Shown here piece by piece: positions 35,387 through 44,936 of a DNA stretch of 64,000 nucleotides; the first letter of the stretch is position 1; the number at the start of each line of letters is the position of its first letter. The stretch lies in NCBI GenBank assembly GCA_019352055.1, contig JABBOB010000004.1, forward strand, positions 36,212 to 100,211, read 5' to 3'. A program made the position numbers and the translations under genes. Below the pieces are notes generated by a model. That model made no database searches. It saw only the letters and a program-made list of their open reading frames with translations, and was not told the DNA's origin. This stretch comes from Acidobacteriota bacterium (GTDB taxonomy: Bacteria > Actinomycetota > Actinomycetes > Actinomycetales > Microbacteriaceae).

Positions 35387-36882
35387 TGAGGACCACCACC
35401 GTCCGGCCGCGGCGCAGCGACGAGGACTTCCCGCGGGCGCAGCATCTCGCCTGGCGGATCGCCGAGATCGCCGTCGATCCGGTTCCCGTCACCGACGAGG
35501 TCGCGGAGATGGTCGTGAACCGGATCATCGACAACGCCGCGGTGGCCGCCGCGTCCCTGTCCCGCGCTCCGGTGGTCGCGGCGCGGGGGCAGGCGGAGGC
35601 GCATCCGGCTGCGCCGGGGTCGACGGTGTTCGGGATCCCGGGCCGGTTCTCGCCGGAGTGGGCGGCGTGGGCGAACGGCACCGCGGTGCGGGAGCTGGAC
35701 TTCCACGACACGTTCCTCGCCGCGGAGTACTCGCACCCGGGTGACAACGTCCCGCCGATCCTCGCCGTCGCCCAGCACGCAGGGTCGGACGGCGCCGCGC
35801 TGCTCCGGGGGATCGTCACCGGCTACGAGGTGCAGATCGACCTCGCGCGGGCGATCAGCCTCCACCGGCACAAGATCGACCACGTCGCGCACCTGGGCCC
35901 GAGCGCCGCGGCAGGCATCGGGACGCTGCTCGGCCTGGACGCCGAGACGATCTACCAGGCCATCGGCCAGGCCCTGCACACCACGACGGCGACGCGGCAG
36001 TCGCGGAAGGGCGAGATCTCGACCTGGAAGGCGTCCGCCCCGGCCTTCGCCGGCAAGGCGGCGATCGAGGCGATCGACCGCGCGATGCGCGGCCAGACCA
36101 GCCCGGCACCGATCTGGGAGGGGGAGGACGGCGTCATCGCGCAGCTGCTCGACGGCCCGGACGCCACCTACGAGGTCCCGCTGCCGGAGGCGGGGGAGGC
36201 GAAGCGGGCGATCCTCGCCTCCTTCACGAAGGAGCACTCCGCGGAGTACCAGGCGCAGGCCTGGATCGACCTGGCGCGGCGCCTCCGCGCCGAGCACCCC
36301 GAGCTGCTGGAGCCCGGCGCGGTGCGCCGGATCGTGCTGCACACGTCGCACCACACGCATTTCGTGATCGGGTCCGGCGCGAACGACCCCCAGAAGTACG
36401 ACCCGGCCGCGACCCGGGAGACCCTCGACCACTCGGTGCCGTACATCTTCGCCGTGGCGCTGCAGGACGGGGTCTGGGACCACGCCGCCTCCTACGCGCC
36501 GGATCGGGCCGGGCGCCCGGACACCGTCGCGCTGTGGGGGGCGATCACGACGGCCGAGGACCCCGAGTGGACCCGGCGGTACCACTCGACCGACCCCACC
36601 GAGCAGGCGTTCGGCGGCCGCGCCGAGATCGAGTTCGCCGACGGCCGCCGGATCGTCGCCGAGATCGCGGTCGCGGACGCACACCCGCTCGGTGCCCGGC
36701 CGTTCGCCCGCGCCGACTACGTCCGCAAGTTCCGCACGCTCGCGGGGGGCGTGCTGGACGCCGCCGAGATCGAACGCTTCCTCGGCGTCGCCGAGCGGCT
36801 GCCCGAGCTGCGGCCCGACGAGCTCGCCGGGCTCACGATCACCGCGCACGGCCTGCCGGATGCGCCGGAAGGACTGTTCTGA
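35386..36882 (+). CDS. prpD: 2-methylcitrate dehydratase
   Basis: Dehydrates 2-methylcitrate in the methylcitrate cycle of propionyl-CoA oxidation. The 498-residue protein belongs to the MmgE/PrpD family: [20 protein letters not shown] near the N-terminus, [25 protein letters not shown] (conserved Asp and His residues) and [15 protein letters not shown] in the middle. Length is typical. ATG 35386 fits the leaderless promoter; a longer frame from 35368 would place the -10 box inside the gene. It is the first gene of prpDBC, overlapping prpB by one base. Confidence 0.95.
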   Translation: MRTTTVRPRRSDEDFPRAQHLAWRIAEIAVDPVPVTDEVAEMVVNRIIDNAAVAAASLSRAPVVAARGQAEAHPAAPGSTVFGIPGRFSPEWAAWANGTAVRELDFHDTFLAAEYSHPGDNVPPILAVAQHAGSDGAALLRGIVTGYEVQIDLARAISLHRHKIDHVAHLGPSAAAGIGTLLGLDAETIYQAIGQALHTTTATRQSRKGEISTWKASAPAFAGKAAIEAIDRAMRGQTSPAPIWEGEDGVIAQLLDGPDATYEVPLPEAGEAKRAILASFTKEHSAEYQAQAWIDLARRLRAEHPELLEPGAVRRIVLHTSHHTHFVIGSGANDPQKYDPAATRETLDHSVPYIFAVALQDGVWDHAASYAPDRAGRPDTVALWGAITTAEDPEWTRRYHSTDPTEQAFGGRAEIEFADGRRIVAEIAVADAHPLGARPFARADYVRKFRTLAGGVLDAAEIERFLGVAERLPELRPDELAGLTITAHGLPDAPEGLF

Positions 36883-37793
36883 TGCTCTCCTCCACCGTCC
36901 CGGCGGCCGAGAAACGCCGCCGCTTTCGCGAGCTGCTCGCCGCGGACGGCATCGTCCGGATGCCGGGCGCCTTCTCGCCGCTGTCCACGCGCCTGATCCA
37001 GGAGAAGGGGTTCGAGGGCGTCTACCTCTCCGGCGCGGTGATGGCGAACGAGCTCGGGCTGCCCGACATCGGGCTGACGACGCTGACGGAGGTGGCGACA
37101 CGTGCCGGGCAGGTCGCGTCCGCCACCGACCTCCCCGTCCTCGTCGACGCCGACACCGGCTTCGGCGAACCGATGAACGTCGCGCGGACGGTGCAGGCGC
37201 TCGAGGACGCCGGTGTCGCCGGCCTCCACATCGAGGACCAGGTGAACCCGAAGCGGTGCGGCCACCTCGACGGCAAGGAGGTCGTCGACGAGCGGACGGC
37301 CGTGCAGCGGATCAGGGCGGCGGTGCAGGGGCGCCGCGACCCGGGCCTCGTAATCATGGCGCGGACGGATGTGCGCGGGGTCGCGGGAATGGGCGCCGCG
37401 GTGGACCGGGCGAAGGCCCTCGTCGACGCCGGTGCCGATGCGATCTTCCCGGAGGCGATGGCGTCGCTGGAGGAGTTCGCCGCGATGCGGGCGGCCGTGG
37501 ACGTGCCGATCCTCGCGAACATGACGGAGTTCGGGAAGAGCGAGCTGTTCACCGTCGACCAGCTCCGCGATGTGGGCGTCGACCTGGTGATCTTCCCCGT
37601 CTCCCTCCTCCGCATCGCGATGGGAGCGATCGAGCGCGGGCTCGACGACCTCATCGCCTCGGGCTCCCTGGGGGCCCAGGTGCCGTCCATGCAGACCAGG
37701 GCCAGGCTGTACGAGCTGGTCGACTACGCCGCCTACTCGGCGTTCGACGACGGCGTCGCGACGTTCGACCTGGCGAACAACCGGTCGAACTGA
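36882..37793 (+). CDS. prpB: 2-methylisocitrate lyase
   Basis: Cleaves 2-methylisocitrate to pyruvate and succinate. The 303-residue protein of the isocitrate lyase/PEP mutase superfamily has LYLSGA-like GVYLSGAVMANELGLPD, the metal-binding DADTGFGEP and the catalytic loop KRCGH with Cys126. Isocitrate lyase itself is longer and has a different loop context, so PrpB is the better call. The TGATG overlap with prpD gives translational coupling. The succinate enters the TCA cycle next to the reaction of SucCD. Confidence 0.95.
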   Translation: MLSSTVPAAEKRRRFRELLAADGIVRMPGAFSPLSTRLIQEKGFEGVYLSGAVMANELGLPDIGLTTLTEVATRAGQVASATDLPVLVDADTGFGEPMNVARTVQALEDAGVAGLHIEDQVNPKRCGHLDGKEVVDERTAVQRIRAAVQGRRDPGLVIMARTDVRGVAGMGAAVDRAKALVDAGADAIFPEAMASLEEFAAMRAAVDVPILANMTEFGKSELFTVDQLRDVGVDLVIFPVSLLRIAMGAIERGLDDLIASGSLGAQVPSMQTRARLYELVDYAAYSAFDDGVATFDLANNRSN

Positions 37794-37812
37794 CCGCTCA
37801 AGGAGGAAAGTC

Positions 37813-38940
37813 ATGTCCGACCCGGACATCAAGAAGGGCCTCGCCGGGGTCGTCGTCGACACGACGGCGATCTCGAAGGTCAACCCCGACACGAACTCGC
37901 TGCTGTACCGCGGGTACCCCGTCCAGCAGCTCGCCGAACGGTGCTCGTTCGAGCAGGTCGCCTGGTTGCTGTGGCACGGCGAGCTGCCCGCCCCGGACGA
38001 GCTGGCCGCGTTCGAGGCGCGCGAGCGGACCGGGCGGGCGCTCGACCCGCGGATCCGATCCGTGATCGACATCACCCCGCAGACCGCGCACCCGATGGAC
38101 GTCGTGCGCACCGCCGTGAGTCTGCTCGGTGCGCTCGACCGGCAGGCGCAGGACATGTCGGCGGCGGCGAACCTCGCGAAGGCGGAGCGGCTGCTCGCCG
38201 CGATCCCCGCGATCGTCGCGTACGACCAGCGCCGGCGCCGGGGGCTCGAGCCCGTGGAGCCGCGCGATGACCTCGACTACTCGCGGAACTTCCTCTGGAT
38301 GACCTTCGGCACGGAGCCCACCCAGACGGCCGCGGACGTCTTCCGGATCTCGATGATCCTGTACGCGGAGCACTCGTTCAACGCGTCGACCTTCACCGCC
38401 CGTGTCGTCACCTCGACGCTCTCCGACCTGCACTCGGCGGTGACGGCCGCCGTCGGCGCGCTCAAGGGCCCCCTGCACGGCGGCGCGAACGAGGCCGTGA
38501 TGGTCGCGTTCGACGAGATCGGGTCGCCGGAGGGTGCGGAGGCGTGGCTCACCGACGCGCTCGCCGCCAAGCGCAAGATCATGGGCTTCGGGCACCGCGT
38601 CTACAAGCACGGCGACTCCCGGGTGCCCACGATGGAGACGGCGATGCGGCGGCTGGTCGCCGAGCACGACCGGGCGGACCTCGCGGAGCTCTACGACCGG
38701 CTCGCCGCCGCCATGGACGCCGCGAAGGGCATCAAGCCGAACCTCGACTACCCGAGCGGGCCGGCCTACCGGCTGCTCGGCTTCGACACGGAGCAGTTCA
38801 CCCCGTTGTTCGTCGCCTCCCGCGTCGTCGGCTGGACGGCGCACGTGATGGAGCAGCTGTCGTCGAACGCGCTCATCCGCCCCCTGTCCGCCTACGTCGG
38901 CCCGGACGAGCGGGAGGTCCCGGGTCCCTCGGGGGCCTGA
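37813..38940 (+). CDS. prpC: 2-methylcitrate synthase
   Basis: Condenses propionyl-CoA with oxaloacetate. The 375-residue citrate synthase family enzyme shows the catalytic His222 in LKGPLHGGANEAVM, and KIMGFGHRVYKHGDSR with the second His. Its short length and its place at the end of prpDBC favour methylcitrate synthase over housekeeping citrate synthase. AAGGAGG stands 8 nt before the ATG, the strongest ribosome site in the operon. Confidence 0.93.
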   Translation: MSDPDIKKGLAGVVVDTTAISKVNPDTNSLLYRGYPVQQLAERCSFEQVAWLLWHGELPAPDELAAFEARERTGRALDPRIRSVIDITPQTAHPMDVVRTAVSLLGALDRQAQDMSAAANLAKAERLLAAIPAIVAYDQRRRRGLEPVEPRDDLDYSRNFLWMTFGTEPTQTAADVFRISMILYAEHSFNASTFTARVVTSTLSDLHSAVTAAVGALKGPLHGGANEAVMVAFDEIGSPEGAEAWLTDALAAKRKIMGFGHRVYKHGDSRVPTMETAMRRLVAEHDRADLAELYDRLAAAMDAAKGIKPNLDYPSGPAYRLLGFDTEQFTPLFVASRVVGWTAHVMEQLSSNALIRPLSAYVGPDEREVPGPSGA

Positions 38941-38978
38941 TCCGTGGTCTCTTCGTCCGTGGCGGCGAGGATGGTGCC

Positions 38979-39734
38979 GTGACCCTCGTCGGCGCCGGTG
39001 GGCTCGTGCCGACCCTGGTGGGGGTCCTCGTCCTGTGCGGGGTCTCGATCCTGGTGCTGACGCTGGCGGGCGTCCGCGAGCGGTTCGCTTCGGCGCTCGC
39101 CGTGCTGCGCGGCGCGATCCAGCTCGCCGTCATCAGCTTCGTCCTGACCGGGGTGATCACCAGCCCGATCTGGGTCGGTGTCGCGCTGCTCGTCATGTTC
39201 GGGGTCGCTGTCGGCACCTCCACGAACCGGCTGGGGCGGAGCCGGCGCCACCTGCTCGCGGTCCTCGCGGGGATCGGTACGGGCGCGGGCGTCTCGCTCG
39301 TCGTCGTGTTCGCGACCGGCGCGCTGGCCCCCACGCCTCGCTACCTGCTCGCGATCGGCGGCATCATCGTGGGCAACTCGATGGGGATCACCACCCTGAG
39401 CGCTCGCCGCTTCCTCGAAGCGGTCGACGAGCACTGGGACGAGGTGGAGGGGTGGCTCGCGCTCGGCGCCCAGCCGATCGAGGCGACGCGGTCGCTCGCC
39501 CGCGGGTCGGTGCACACCGCGCTCGTGCCCACCATCGACCAGACGAAGACGACCGGGCTCGTCACCCTGCCGGGAGCCTTCGTCGGTGCGATCTTCGGCG
39601 GCCTGCCGCCGTTCGAGGCCGGACGGTTCCAGATCGTGGTCCTCGCCGCCATCCTCGCGTCCGGAGCGGTCGCCGCGACGCTGACGGTGCGCCTGCTGGG
39701 CCGCGTGGAGCAGCGCCCGGTGCGCGAGGGCTGA
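38979..39734 (+). CDS. FetB-like (UPF0014) ABC-type permease
   Basis: A 251-residue membrane protein with about seven helices. It is of the FetB/YbbM type, permeases that in E. coli export iron together with the ATPase FetA. Recognisable parts are AVLRGAIQLAVISFVLTGVI, LLAIGGIIVGNSMGITTLSA, EGWLALGAQPIEATRSLARG and TTGLVTLPGAFVGAIFGG. GTG 38979 is the best start: the family N-terminus follows and a GAGGAT hexamer lies 6 nt before it. No partner ATPase is adjacent, so the pump may use an ATPase from elsewhere. Metal specificity is inferred from the family. Confidence 0.85.
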   Translation: MTLVGAGGLVPTLVGVLVLCGVSILVLTLAGVRERFASALAVLRGAIQLAVISFVLTGVITSPIWVGVALLVMFGVAVGTSTNRLGRSRRHLLAVLAGIGTGAGVSLVVVFATGALAPTPRYLLAIGGIIVGNSMGITTLSARRFLEAVDEHWDEVEGWLALGAQPIEATRSLARGSVHTALVPTIDQTKTTGLVTLPGAFVGAIFGGLPPFEAGRFQIVVLAAILASGAVAATLTVRLLGRVEQRPVREG

Positions 39735-39755
39735 TCGCCGCACCCCTGCGCGGCG

Positions 39756-40154
39756 TCAGCGTCGCCGCACCTGCCGGTAGCCCCCGTCGGAGAGCCCGGC
39801 GGCGCGCTCGAACGGGTTCCCCATCGCTCGCTCGCCGGTCGTGAGGAGCGACCAGAGCGCACCGAGCCCGTACGCGGGCACGAACAGCGGCCCCAGCGCC
39901 AGCCACTGCGTCGCGTGCCGCGACTCGTGGTCGAGCACCCGCGGCAGCCGGCCGACCAGGTCCCCGACCGTGCCGCCGGTCAGCACCACGCTGCCGATCG
40001 TCATCGCACCGGCACCGAACAGGGGGAGCCGGCAGCGCTCCGCGAGCAGCAGCCCGTGCGGTCCGCCGCGGATCCGAGCCCGGCCGGCCGTCGCGAGCAG
40101 CACGCCGAGCGGGGTGGACAGGTTCAGGAGGTTGCCGATCCGCCGCGCGTCCAT
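39756..40154 (-). CDS. Hypothetical protein with an HESRH motif, 132 residues
   Basis: A 132-residue protein with a weakly hydrophobic N-terminal half and a C-terminal half reading VLDHESRHATQWLALGPLFV, then GNPFERAAG and GGYRQVRRR. The H-E-x-x-H pattern resembles a zinc-metallopeptidase-like motif; similar short proteins with an HE..HA..W..LGP..P.Y pattern occur in actinobacteria, but I know no function. GGAAGG precedes the ATG, and the gene is 4 bp from the SRPBCC gene upstream, so they form a two-gene operon. Confidence 0.65.
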   Translation of the reverse strand: MDARRIGNLLNLSTPLGVLLATAGRARIRGGPHGLLLAERCRLPLFGAGAMTIGSVVLTGGTVGDLVGRLPRVLDHESRHATQWLALGPLFVPAYGLGALWSLLTTGERAMGNPFERAAGLSDGGYRQVRRR

Positions 40155-40158
40155 CGGC

Positions 40159-40551
40159 TCAGCCTTCCAGCAGTGCGCTCAGTCGGCGCAGATCCGCCTC
40201 CACGAGAGCCACGTCGCGGTGGAACTGCGCGTCGGACGCGTCGCCCTGCCGCACGGTGAAGACCACCTCCGCGCCATCCGGATGGCTGAGCACCCGCATC
40301 GGGTTGTTCGTCACGTCGCCGGACGGCAGGGTCACGTCGTGGTCGAGGACCCCGAAGTCGTTGGCCGGCGCGAAGACCACCGTCACGCGTCCCATGGGGG
40401 AGTCGAGCACGAGCCCCCCGTCTTCGGTGGACCCGATGTCGCCCAGTGCGAGCCCGGCCGCCCACCGCGGCAGGTTGCGAGGATCGCGGGCGAACGCGAC
40501 GACCGCGTCGCGCGGGGCGCGGATCACGACGCCGATGTGCCTGCTGACCAT
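40159..40551 (-). CDS. SRPBCC (START/polyketide cyclase-like) domain protein
   Basis: A 130-residue protein of the SRPBCC fold, which forms a deep hydrophobic ligand pocket. It starts MVSRHIGVVIRAPRDAVVAF, with the typical I-x-A-P-x-D-x-V opening; the middle LDSPMGRVTVVFAPANDFGV and the C-terminal helix DVALVEADLRRLSALLEG also fit. The start lies 6 nt after a TATGGT box. Ligand and role are unknown. It is co-transcribed with the HESRH-motif protein. Confidence 0.8.
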   Translation of the reverse strand: MVSRHIGVVIRAPRDAVVAFARDPRNLPRWAAGLALGDIGSTEDGGLVLDSPMGRVTVVFAPANDFGVLDHDVTLPSGDVTNNPMRVLSHPDGAEVVFTVRQGDASDAQFHRDVALVEADLRRLSALLEG

Positions 40552-40563
40552 GCCCGCACCATA
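40551..40563 (-). promoter_or_regulatory. Leaderless promoter (-10 TATGGT)
   Basis: Minus-strand TATGGT (40563-40558) is followed by 6 nt and ATG 40551. Confidence 0.55.
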
Positions 40564-40663
40564 GGACGAGGGAGGCCGTCGGTGCGCCCCGGACGACTGG
40601 GAGCCGGGATCGCCCACCTGACGCACTGTGACGACGCGATGCGGCCGATGGCGGCCATGTCGG

Positions 40664-40677
40664 TACTGTCCGTGCGG
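40664..40677 (+). promoter_or_regulatory. Leaderless metY promoter (-10 TACTGT)
   Basis: TACTGT at 40664-40669 ends 7 nt before GTG 40677. A leaderless transcript leaves no room for a SAM riboswitch. Confidence 0.6.
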
Positions 40678-41981
40678 TGAGCGACGAATGGGGCTTCGAC
40701 ACCGCCCAGGTGCATGCGGGTGCGGCGCCGGACGCGGCGACGAACGCCCGGGCCACCCCGATCTACGCGACCTCGAGCTTCGTGTACGAGAGCGCCGACC
40801 AGGCGGCCGCGTCCTTCCTGCTCGAGGACCTCGACTCGTACGCCTACTCCCGCATGGGCAACCCCACGACGAGCGTCGCCGAGCAGCGCATCGCCCGGCT
40901 CGAGGGCGGCGTGAAGGCCGTCGCCACCGCGAGCGGTCAGGCGGCGACGGCGCTCTCGCTGCTGAACCTCCTGCGCAGCGGCGACCACGTCGTCGCCGCG
41001 ACCGAGGTGTACGGCGGCACCACGAACCTGCTCGGCCAGCGGTTCGCCGAGATCGGGATCGGCTTGACGACGGTGCCGGTCGGGGACCTCGACGCCTGGC
41101 GCGCGGCGATCCGTCCCGGCACGCGGGCCTTCTTCACCGAGAGCGTGGGCAACCCGACGGGGATCGTCGCGGACCTGGAGGCGATCGCCGCGATCGCACA
41201 CGAGGACGCGGACGTGCCGCTCATCGTCGACAACACGCTCGCGACGCCGTACCTGCTCCGACCGCTCGAGCACGGCGCGGACGTCGTCGTGCACTCCACC
41301 ACGAAGTTCCTGTCCGGCCACGGCACCGCCATCGGCGGCGCGATCGTGGACGGAGCGACCTTCGACTTCGGATCCCGCCCCGAGCGCTGGCCCGGCTTCA
41401 CGACCCCTGACGTCGGGCACGGGGAGGGCGGCTACTGGGAGCGGTTCTCTCCGTCGCGCCAGGCGTACAGCCGCCGCCTGCGCAGCACGGTCCTCCGCGA
41501 CTACGGTCCGGCGCCGTCCCCGTTCAACAGCTTCCTGCTCATCCAGGGGCTCGAGACGCTCAGCCTCCGCATGCGGCAGCACGTCGCGAACGCCCAGGCG
41601 ATCGTCGAGCACCTGCTGGCGCACCCGCAGGTGGAGCGCGTGCACTACCCGACGCTGCCCGGCACCCCGTGGGAGGCGACCGCCCGGCGCCTCCTGCCCC
41701 GCGGCGGGGGCGCGATCGTCTCGTTCGACATCGTGGGCGGTCAGGAGGCGGGGCGCCGCTTCGTGGACGCGCTCGGCCTGTTCAGCCATCTCGCCAACAT
41801 CGGCGACGTGCGCAGCCTCGTCATCCACCCCGCCTCGACGACGAACTCGAGCCAGACGCCCGCCCAGCGTGGCGCCGCCGGCATCGGCGAGGGCCTGATC
41901 CGGCTCTCGATCGGCATCGAGGACGCGGCCGACCTGACCGCCGACCTCGATCGGGCGTTCTCCGCGGTGCGCGGCTCCTGA
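40677..41981 (+). CDS. metY: O-acetylhomoserine sulfhydrylase family enzyme
   Basis: A 434-residue PLP enzyme of the Cys/Met metabolism family that makes homocysteine from O-acetylhomoserine and sulfide. It opens with WGFDTAQVHAGAAPDAATNA, has SRMGNPTTSVAEQRIARLEGG, the PLP lysine in HSTTKFLSGHGTAIGG near residue 210, and the long insert GYWERFSPSRQAYSRRLRST characteristic of MetY rather than cystathionine synthases. HPASTTNSSQ is near the C-terminus. It is the only sulfur amino acid gene in the window. Transcription is leaderless. Confidence 0.93.
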   Translation: MSDEWGFDTAQVHAGAAPDAATNARATPIYATSSFVYESADQAAASFLLEDLDSYAYSRMGNPTTSVAEQRIARLEGGVKAVATASGQAATALSLLNLLRSGDHVVAATEVYGGTTNLLGQRFAEIGIGLTTVPVGDLDAWRAAIRPGTRAFFTESVGNPTGIVADLEAIAAIAHEDADVPLIVDNTLATPYLLRPLEHGADVVVHSTTKFLSGHGTAIGGAIVDGATFDFGSRPERWPGFTTPDVGHGEGGYWERFSPSRQAYSRRLRSTVLRDYGPAPSPFNSFLLIQGLETLSLRMRQHVANAQAIVEHLLAHPQVERVHYPTLPGTPWEATARRLLPRGGGAIVSFDIVGGQEAGRRFVDALGLFSHLANIGDVRSLVIHPASTTNSSQTPAQRGAAGIGEGLIRLSIGIEDAADLTADLDRAFSAVRGS

Positions 41982-41993
41982 CCCGGAGGGTGA

Positions 41994-42782
41994 TCAGCGG
42001 GGCGCTTGATCGCCGGTCACGCGCGCAGCGGCCTCGTACGCCTTCGCGGGTATCTGCGTCGCGAGCTTGCCGCCGCTGACGTCGATCAGCGCCCCGGTGA
42101 TGTACCCGGCCGCGTCGCTCGCGAGGAACACGATCAGGTCGGCGACGTCGTCCGGGGTCTCCCACCTGCGGAGCGACAGCGTGTCGAGCAGACGCTCCTG
42201 GTCGGCCCGGTCCAGGTCCGCGAAACCGTTCATCGCGGTCGGGATCATGCCGGGCGCGTACGCGTTGACGGTGATGCCCCATGGGCCGAGCTCGCTCGCC
42301 AGCACCCGCGTGAGCTGCACGACCGCGGCCTTCGACGCCGCGTACGCGGCGCTGGCGACGCTCGGCACGATCGCCGCGAACGACGCGGCGTTGATGATGC
42401 GCCCCCTCCCCGCCCGCCGCATCGCGGGGATGACGGCCTGCGCCATGAGGAACGTGCCGCCCACGTTCACGTCCATGGCCGCCCGGAACCGTGCGGGGTC
42501 GAGGTCGGCGACCTGCCCCTCCACGTTGATGCCCGCGTTGTTGACGAGCACGTCGACGGTCCCGAACCGCTCGAGCACCTCGGCGACCGCCCCGGCGACC
42601 GACGCGGCGTCCGTCACGTCGCAGCCGATCGCGACCCGGTCGCCGGGCACCGTGTCGGGGAAGGCGAGATCGAGCACCACGACTTCGGCGCCTTCCCCGA
42701 CCAGACGGTCCGCGATGCCGCGACCGATCCCTCTTCCCGCTCCCGTGACCACAGCGACCCTGCCGTGCAGATCCAGCTCCAT
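41994..42782 (-). CDS. Short-chain dehydrogenase/reductase
   Basis: A 262-residue classical SDR. NAD(P)-binding motif TGAGRGIGRGIA near residue 14, NNAG near residue 87, and catalytic Ser, Tyr and Lys in the AASFAAIVPSVAS/YAASKAA segment near residue 150. An acidic residue at the end of the second strand (VVVLDLAF) suggests NAD preference. GAGGAGG precedes the ATG. It is divergent from a second SDR gene, the two starts being 39 bp apart. Substrate unknown. Confidence 0.88.
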   Translation of the reverse strand: MELDLHGRVAVVTGAGRGIGRGIADRLVGEGAEVVVLDLAFPDTVPGDRVAIGCDVTDAASVAGAVAEVLERFGTVDVLVNNAGINVEGQVADLDPARFRAAMDVNVGGTFLMAQAVIPAMRRAGRGRIINAASFAAIVPSVASAAYAASKAAVVQLTRVLASELGPWGITVNAYAPGMIPTAMNGFADLDRADQERLLDTLSLRRWETPDDVADLIVFLASDAAGYITGALIDVSGGKLATQIPAKAYEAAARVTGDQAPR

Positions 42783-42821
42783 CGGTGCCTCCTCGACAAG
42801 GACGTTCTACCGTTCCTCCCG

Positions 42822-43559
42822 ATGAACGAGATGACGGACGACCGCGGACGCGTGCTCTGGGTGATCGGTGCCGGGAGCGGCATGGGACGGGCGAGCGCCC
42901 TCGCGGCGGCCGCCGTGGGCCGGGCGGTCGTGCTGAGCGGCAGACGGACCGAGCGGCTCGAGGAGGTCGCGAGCAGGATCGGCGACGCGGGCGGCACCGC
43001 TCTGGTGCTCCCGGGCGACACGCGCGATCCGGCGTGGGCCGGCTCGGCCGCGTCGTCGATCGTCGACGGCCTCGGGCGCATCGACGAGGTCGTCGCCGCC
43101 TCCGGTCTGAACACCCCGCAGCGCCGCTGGGGCGACCAGACGATGGCCGGCTTCGACGACGTGGTCGCCACCAACCTGCTCGGCACCGCGCGGATCGTCG
43201 ACGCGGCCCTCCCCGCGCTCCGGGTCGCGGGAGGGTCCGTGGTGATCGTCTCCTCCTACGCGGGGTGGACGTTCCAGCCGGGCGCGGGCGTCGCGTACAG
43301 CGCGAGCAAGTCCGCCCTCGCCTCGCTCTGCCGCTCGCTCAACGCGCAGGAGGCGGTGCACGGCGTCCGCGCGACGCACCTGTGCCCCGGCGACGTCGAC
43401 ACCGAGTTCCTCGAGCAGCGCCCGGTCGTGCCGGATGCGGGTGCGCGGTCGGTCATGCTGCGCCCGGAGGACGTCGCGCGAAGCGTCCTGCACGTGCTCG
43501 ACGCCCCCTCCCACGTGCGCATCGACGAGCTCGTGATCTCGCCGGTCGCGCAGCACTGA
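42822..43559 (+). CDS. Short-chain dehydrogenase/reductase
   Basis: A 245-residue SDR with the cofactor motif IGAGSGMGRASALAA near residue 15, an AASG in place of the usual NNAG near residue 92, and Ser, Tyr and Lys in VIVSSYAGWTFQPGAGVAYSASKSA. The arginine-rich SGRRTERLEE after the second strand suggests NADP. ATG 42822 lies 8 nt after a TACCGT box (42808-42813), consistent with a near-leaderless mRNA; ATG 42831 is a possible alternative. It is divergent from the SDR at 41994. Substrate unknown. Confidence 0.86.
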   Translation: MNEMTDDRGRVLWVIGAGSGMGRASALAAAAVGRAVVLSGRRTERLEEVASRIGDAGGTALVLPGDTRDPAWAGSAASSIVDGLGRIDEVVAASGLNTPQRRWGDQTMAGFDDVVATNLLGTARIVDAALPALRVAGGSVVIVSSYAGWTFQPGAGVAYSASKSALASLCRSLNAQEAVHGVRATHLCPGDVDTEFLEQRPVVPDAGARSVMLRPEDVARSVLHVLDAPSHVRIDELVISPVAQH

Positions 43560-43694
43560 CCGTCCAGGGCCTGCGTCGGGCCGCGCGGGTAGCGTGTCCG
43601 TGGGATCGTCTGGAAGGGCGGCCCGACAGGGCGACGCGTCTCGACCGTCCCGGTGCCCGTGTGCCGCGGTTCGGTCGCCGGGAGGGTGCACGGC

Positions 43695-44936
43695 ATGACC
43701 GAGGCGCTCGCGATCGACCGGCGCTCGCTCGGCCGGTGGCGGAACGCGATCATCGCGGGATTCGGGATCGGCGGCGTCACCGTGTCCGCCTGGGGCACCC
43801 GTCTCCCGGCCGTCACCGCCGAGCTGCACGTGACGACCGGCACGATCGGCACGGTCCTCGCGTTCATCACGATCGGCTCGATCAGCGGCCTGCTCTCCTC
43901 CACGCCCGTCGCCCACCGGTTCGGCAGCCGTCGCGGGATCGCCGGCTCGCTGCTCGTGATCGCCGCGGCGATGGCCGTGCTGGGCGCCGGGATCGCGCTG
44001 CGCACGGTCCCGCTGCTCGCCGTCGCGTTCGCGCTCGTCGGGTTCGGCATCGGGCTGATGGACGTGCTGCTGAACGTCGAGGGGTCGGCGGTCGAGCGGG
44101 CGGCCGCCCGCACGCTGATGCCCTTCCTGCACGCCGCGTGGTCCGTCGGGGTCGCCGTCGGCTCCGGCCTCGGGGCGGCCTGCGCCGCGCTCGGCATCGA
44201 CCCGGCGCCGCAGTTCGCCGGCGAGGCCGTGCTCATCGCGGTGGCCGCCCTGCTCGTCCATCGCGCGCTCCCCCAGCGCGCCGCCGACACGGGGGCGAGT
44301 GCGCCGACGCGCCCGGCGGACGCGGTCCGCGCGTGGCTCCGTGGCTGGCTCGACCTCCGGCTGCTGCTGATCGGTGTCGTCATGCTGGGCGTCGAGCTCG
44401 GTGAGGGGTCCGCGAACAACTGGCTGGTCCTCGGCGTGCAGCGGGATCACGGGCAGCGTGCCGACGTCGCCGCGCTGTTCTTCACCGCCTTCGCCGTGGG
44501 TGAGGCCACCACCCGGATCCTCGCCGGCCCTGTCATCGACCGCATCGGTCGCGTCGCGATCGTGCGGATCACGACCGCGATCGGCGTGGCGGGGCTGCTG
44601 CTCTTCATCCTCGGCGACAGCCCGGGGCTCGTGCTGCTCGGGGTGCTGCTCTGGTCCGTCGGCGTCTCGATGGGCTTCCCGCTCGGCATGTCGGCGGCAG
44701 CGGAGGGCAGCGGAGGGAACCCGGCCGCGAGGGTGAGCGTCGTGGCGTCGATCGGCTACTTCGCGAACCTGGCCGGACCCCCGGCGATCGGGCTGCTGGC
44801 CGAGCGGGTGGGCCTGCTGGGATCCTTCTGGCTGCTCGTGGTGTTCATGCTCGCGGCCTTCGCCGCCGCCGGCGCGCTCGCGAAGCCGCGCGGCACCCCC
44901 TCCACCTCCCCGATCGACGAACGGAGCACCCCATGA
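43695..44936 (+). CDS. MFS transporter
   Basis: A 413-residue major facilitator protein with 12 predicted helices. VAHRFGSRRG after helix 2 and GPVIDRIGRVAIVR after helix 8 are the MFS loop motifs, and the GVELGEGSANNWL segment of helix 7 is typical of the fucose permease-like/FHS-type subgroup often seen in actinobacteria. GGGAGGG precedes the ATG, and a TAGCGT hexamer lies near 43590. Its stop overlaps the next start by 4 bp, so it is coupled to a GH3 glycosidase gene and probably imports the oligosaccharide or glucoside that enzyme cleaves. Confidence 0.88.
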   Translation: MTEALAIDRRSLGRWRNAIIAGFGIGGVTVSAWGTRLPAVTAELHVTTGTIGTVLAFITIGSISGLLSSTPVAHRFGSRRGIAGSLLVIAAAMAVLGAGIALRTVPLLAVAFALVGFGIGLMDVLLNVEGSAVERAAARTLMPFLHAAWSVGVAVGSGLGAACAALGIDPAPQFAGEAVLIAVAALLVHRALPQRAADTGASAPTRPADAVRAWLRGWLDLRLLLIGVVMLGVELGEGSANNWLVLGVQRDHGQRADVAALFFTAFAVGEATTRILAGPVIDRIGRVAIVRITTAIGVAGLLLFILGDSPGLVLLGVLLWSVGVSMGFPLGMSAAAEGSGGNPAARVSVVASIGYFANLAGPPAIGLLAERVGLLGSFWLLVVFMLAAFAAAGALAKPRGTPSTSPIDERSTP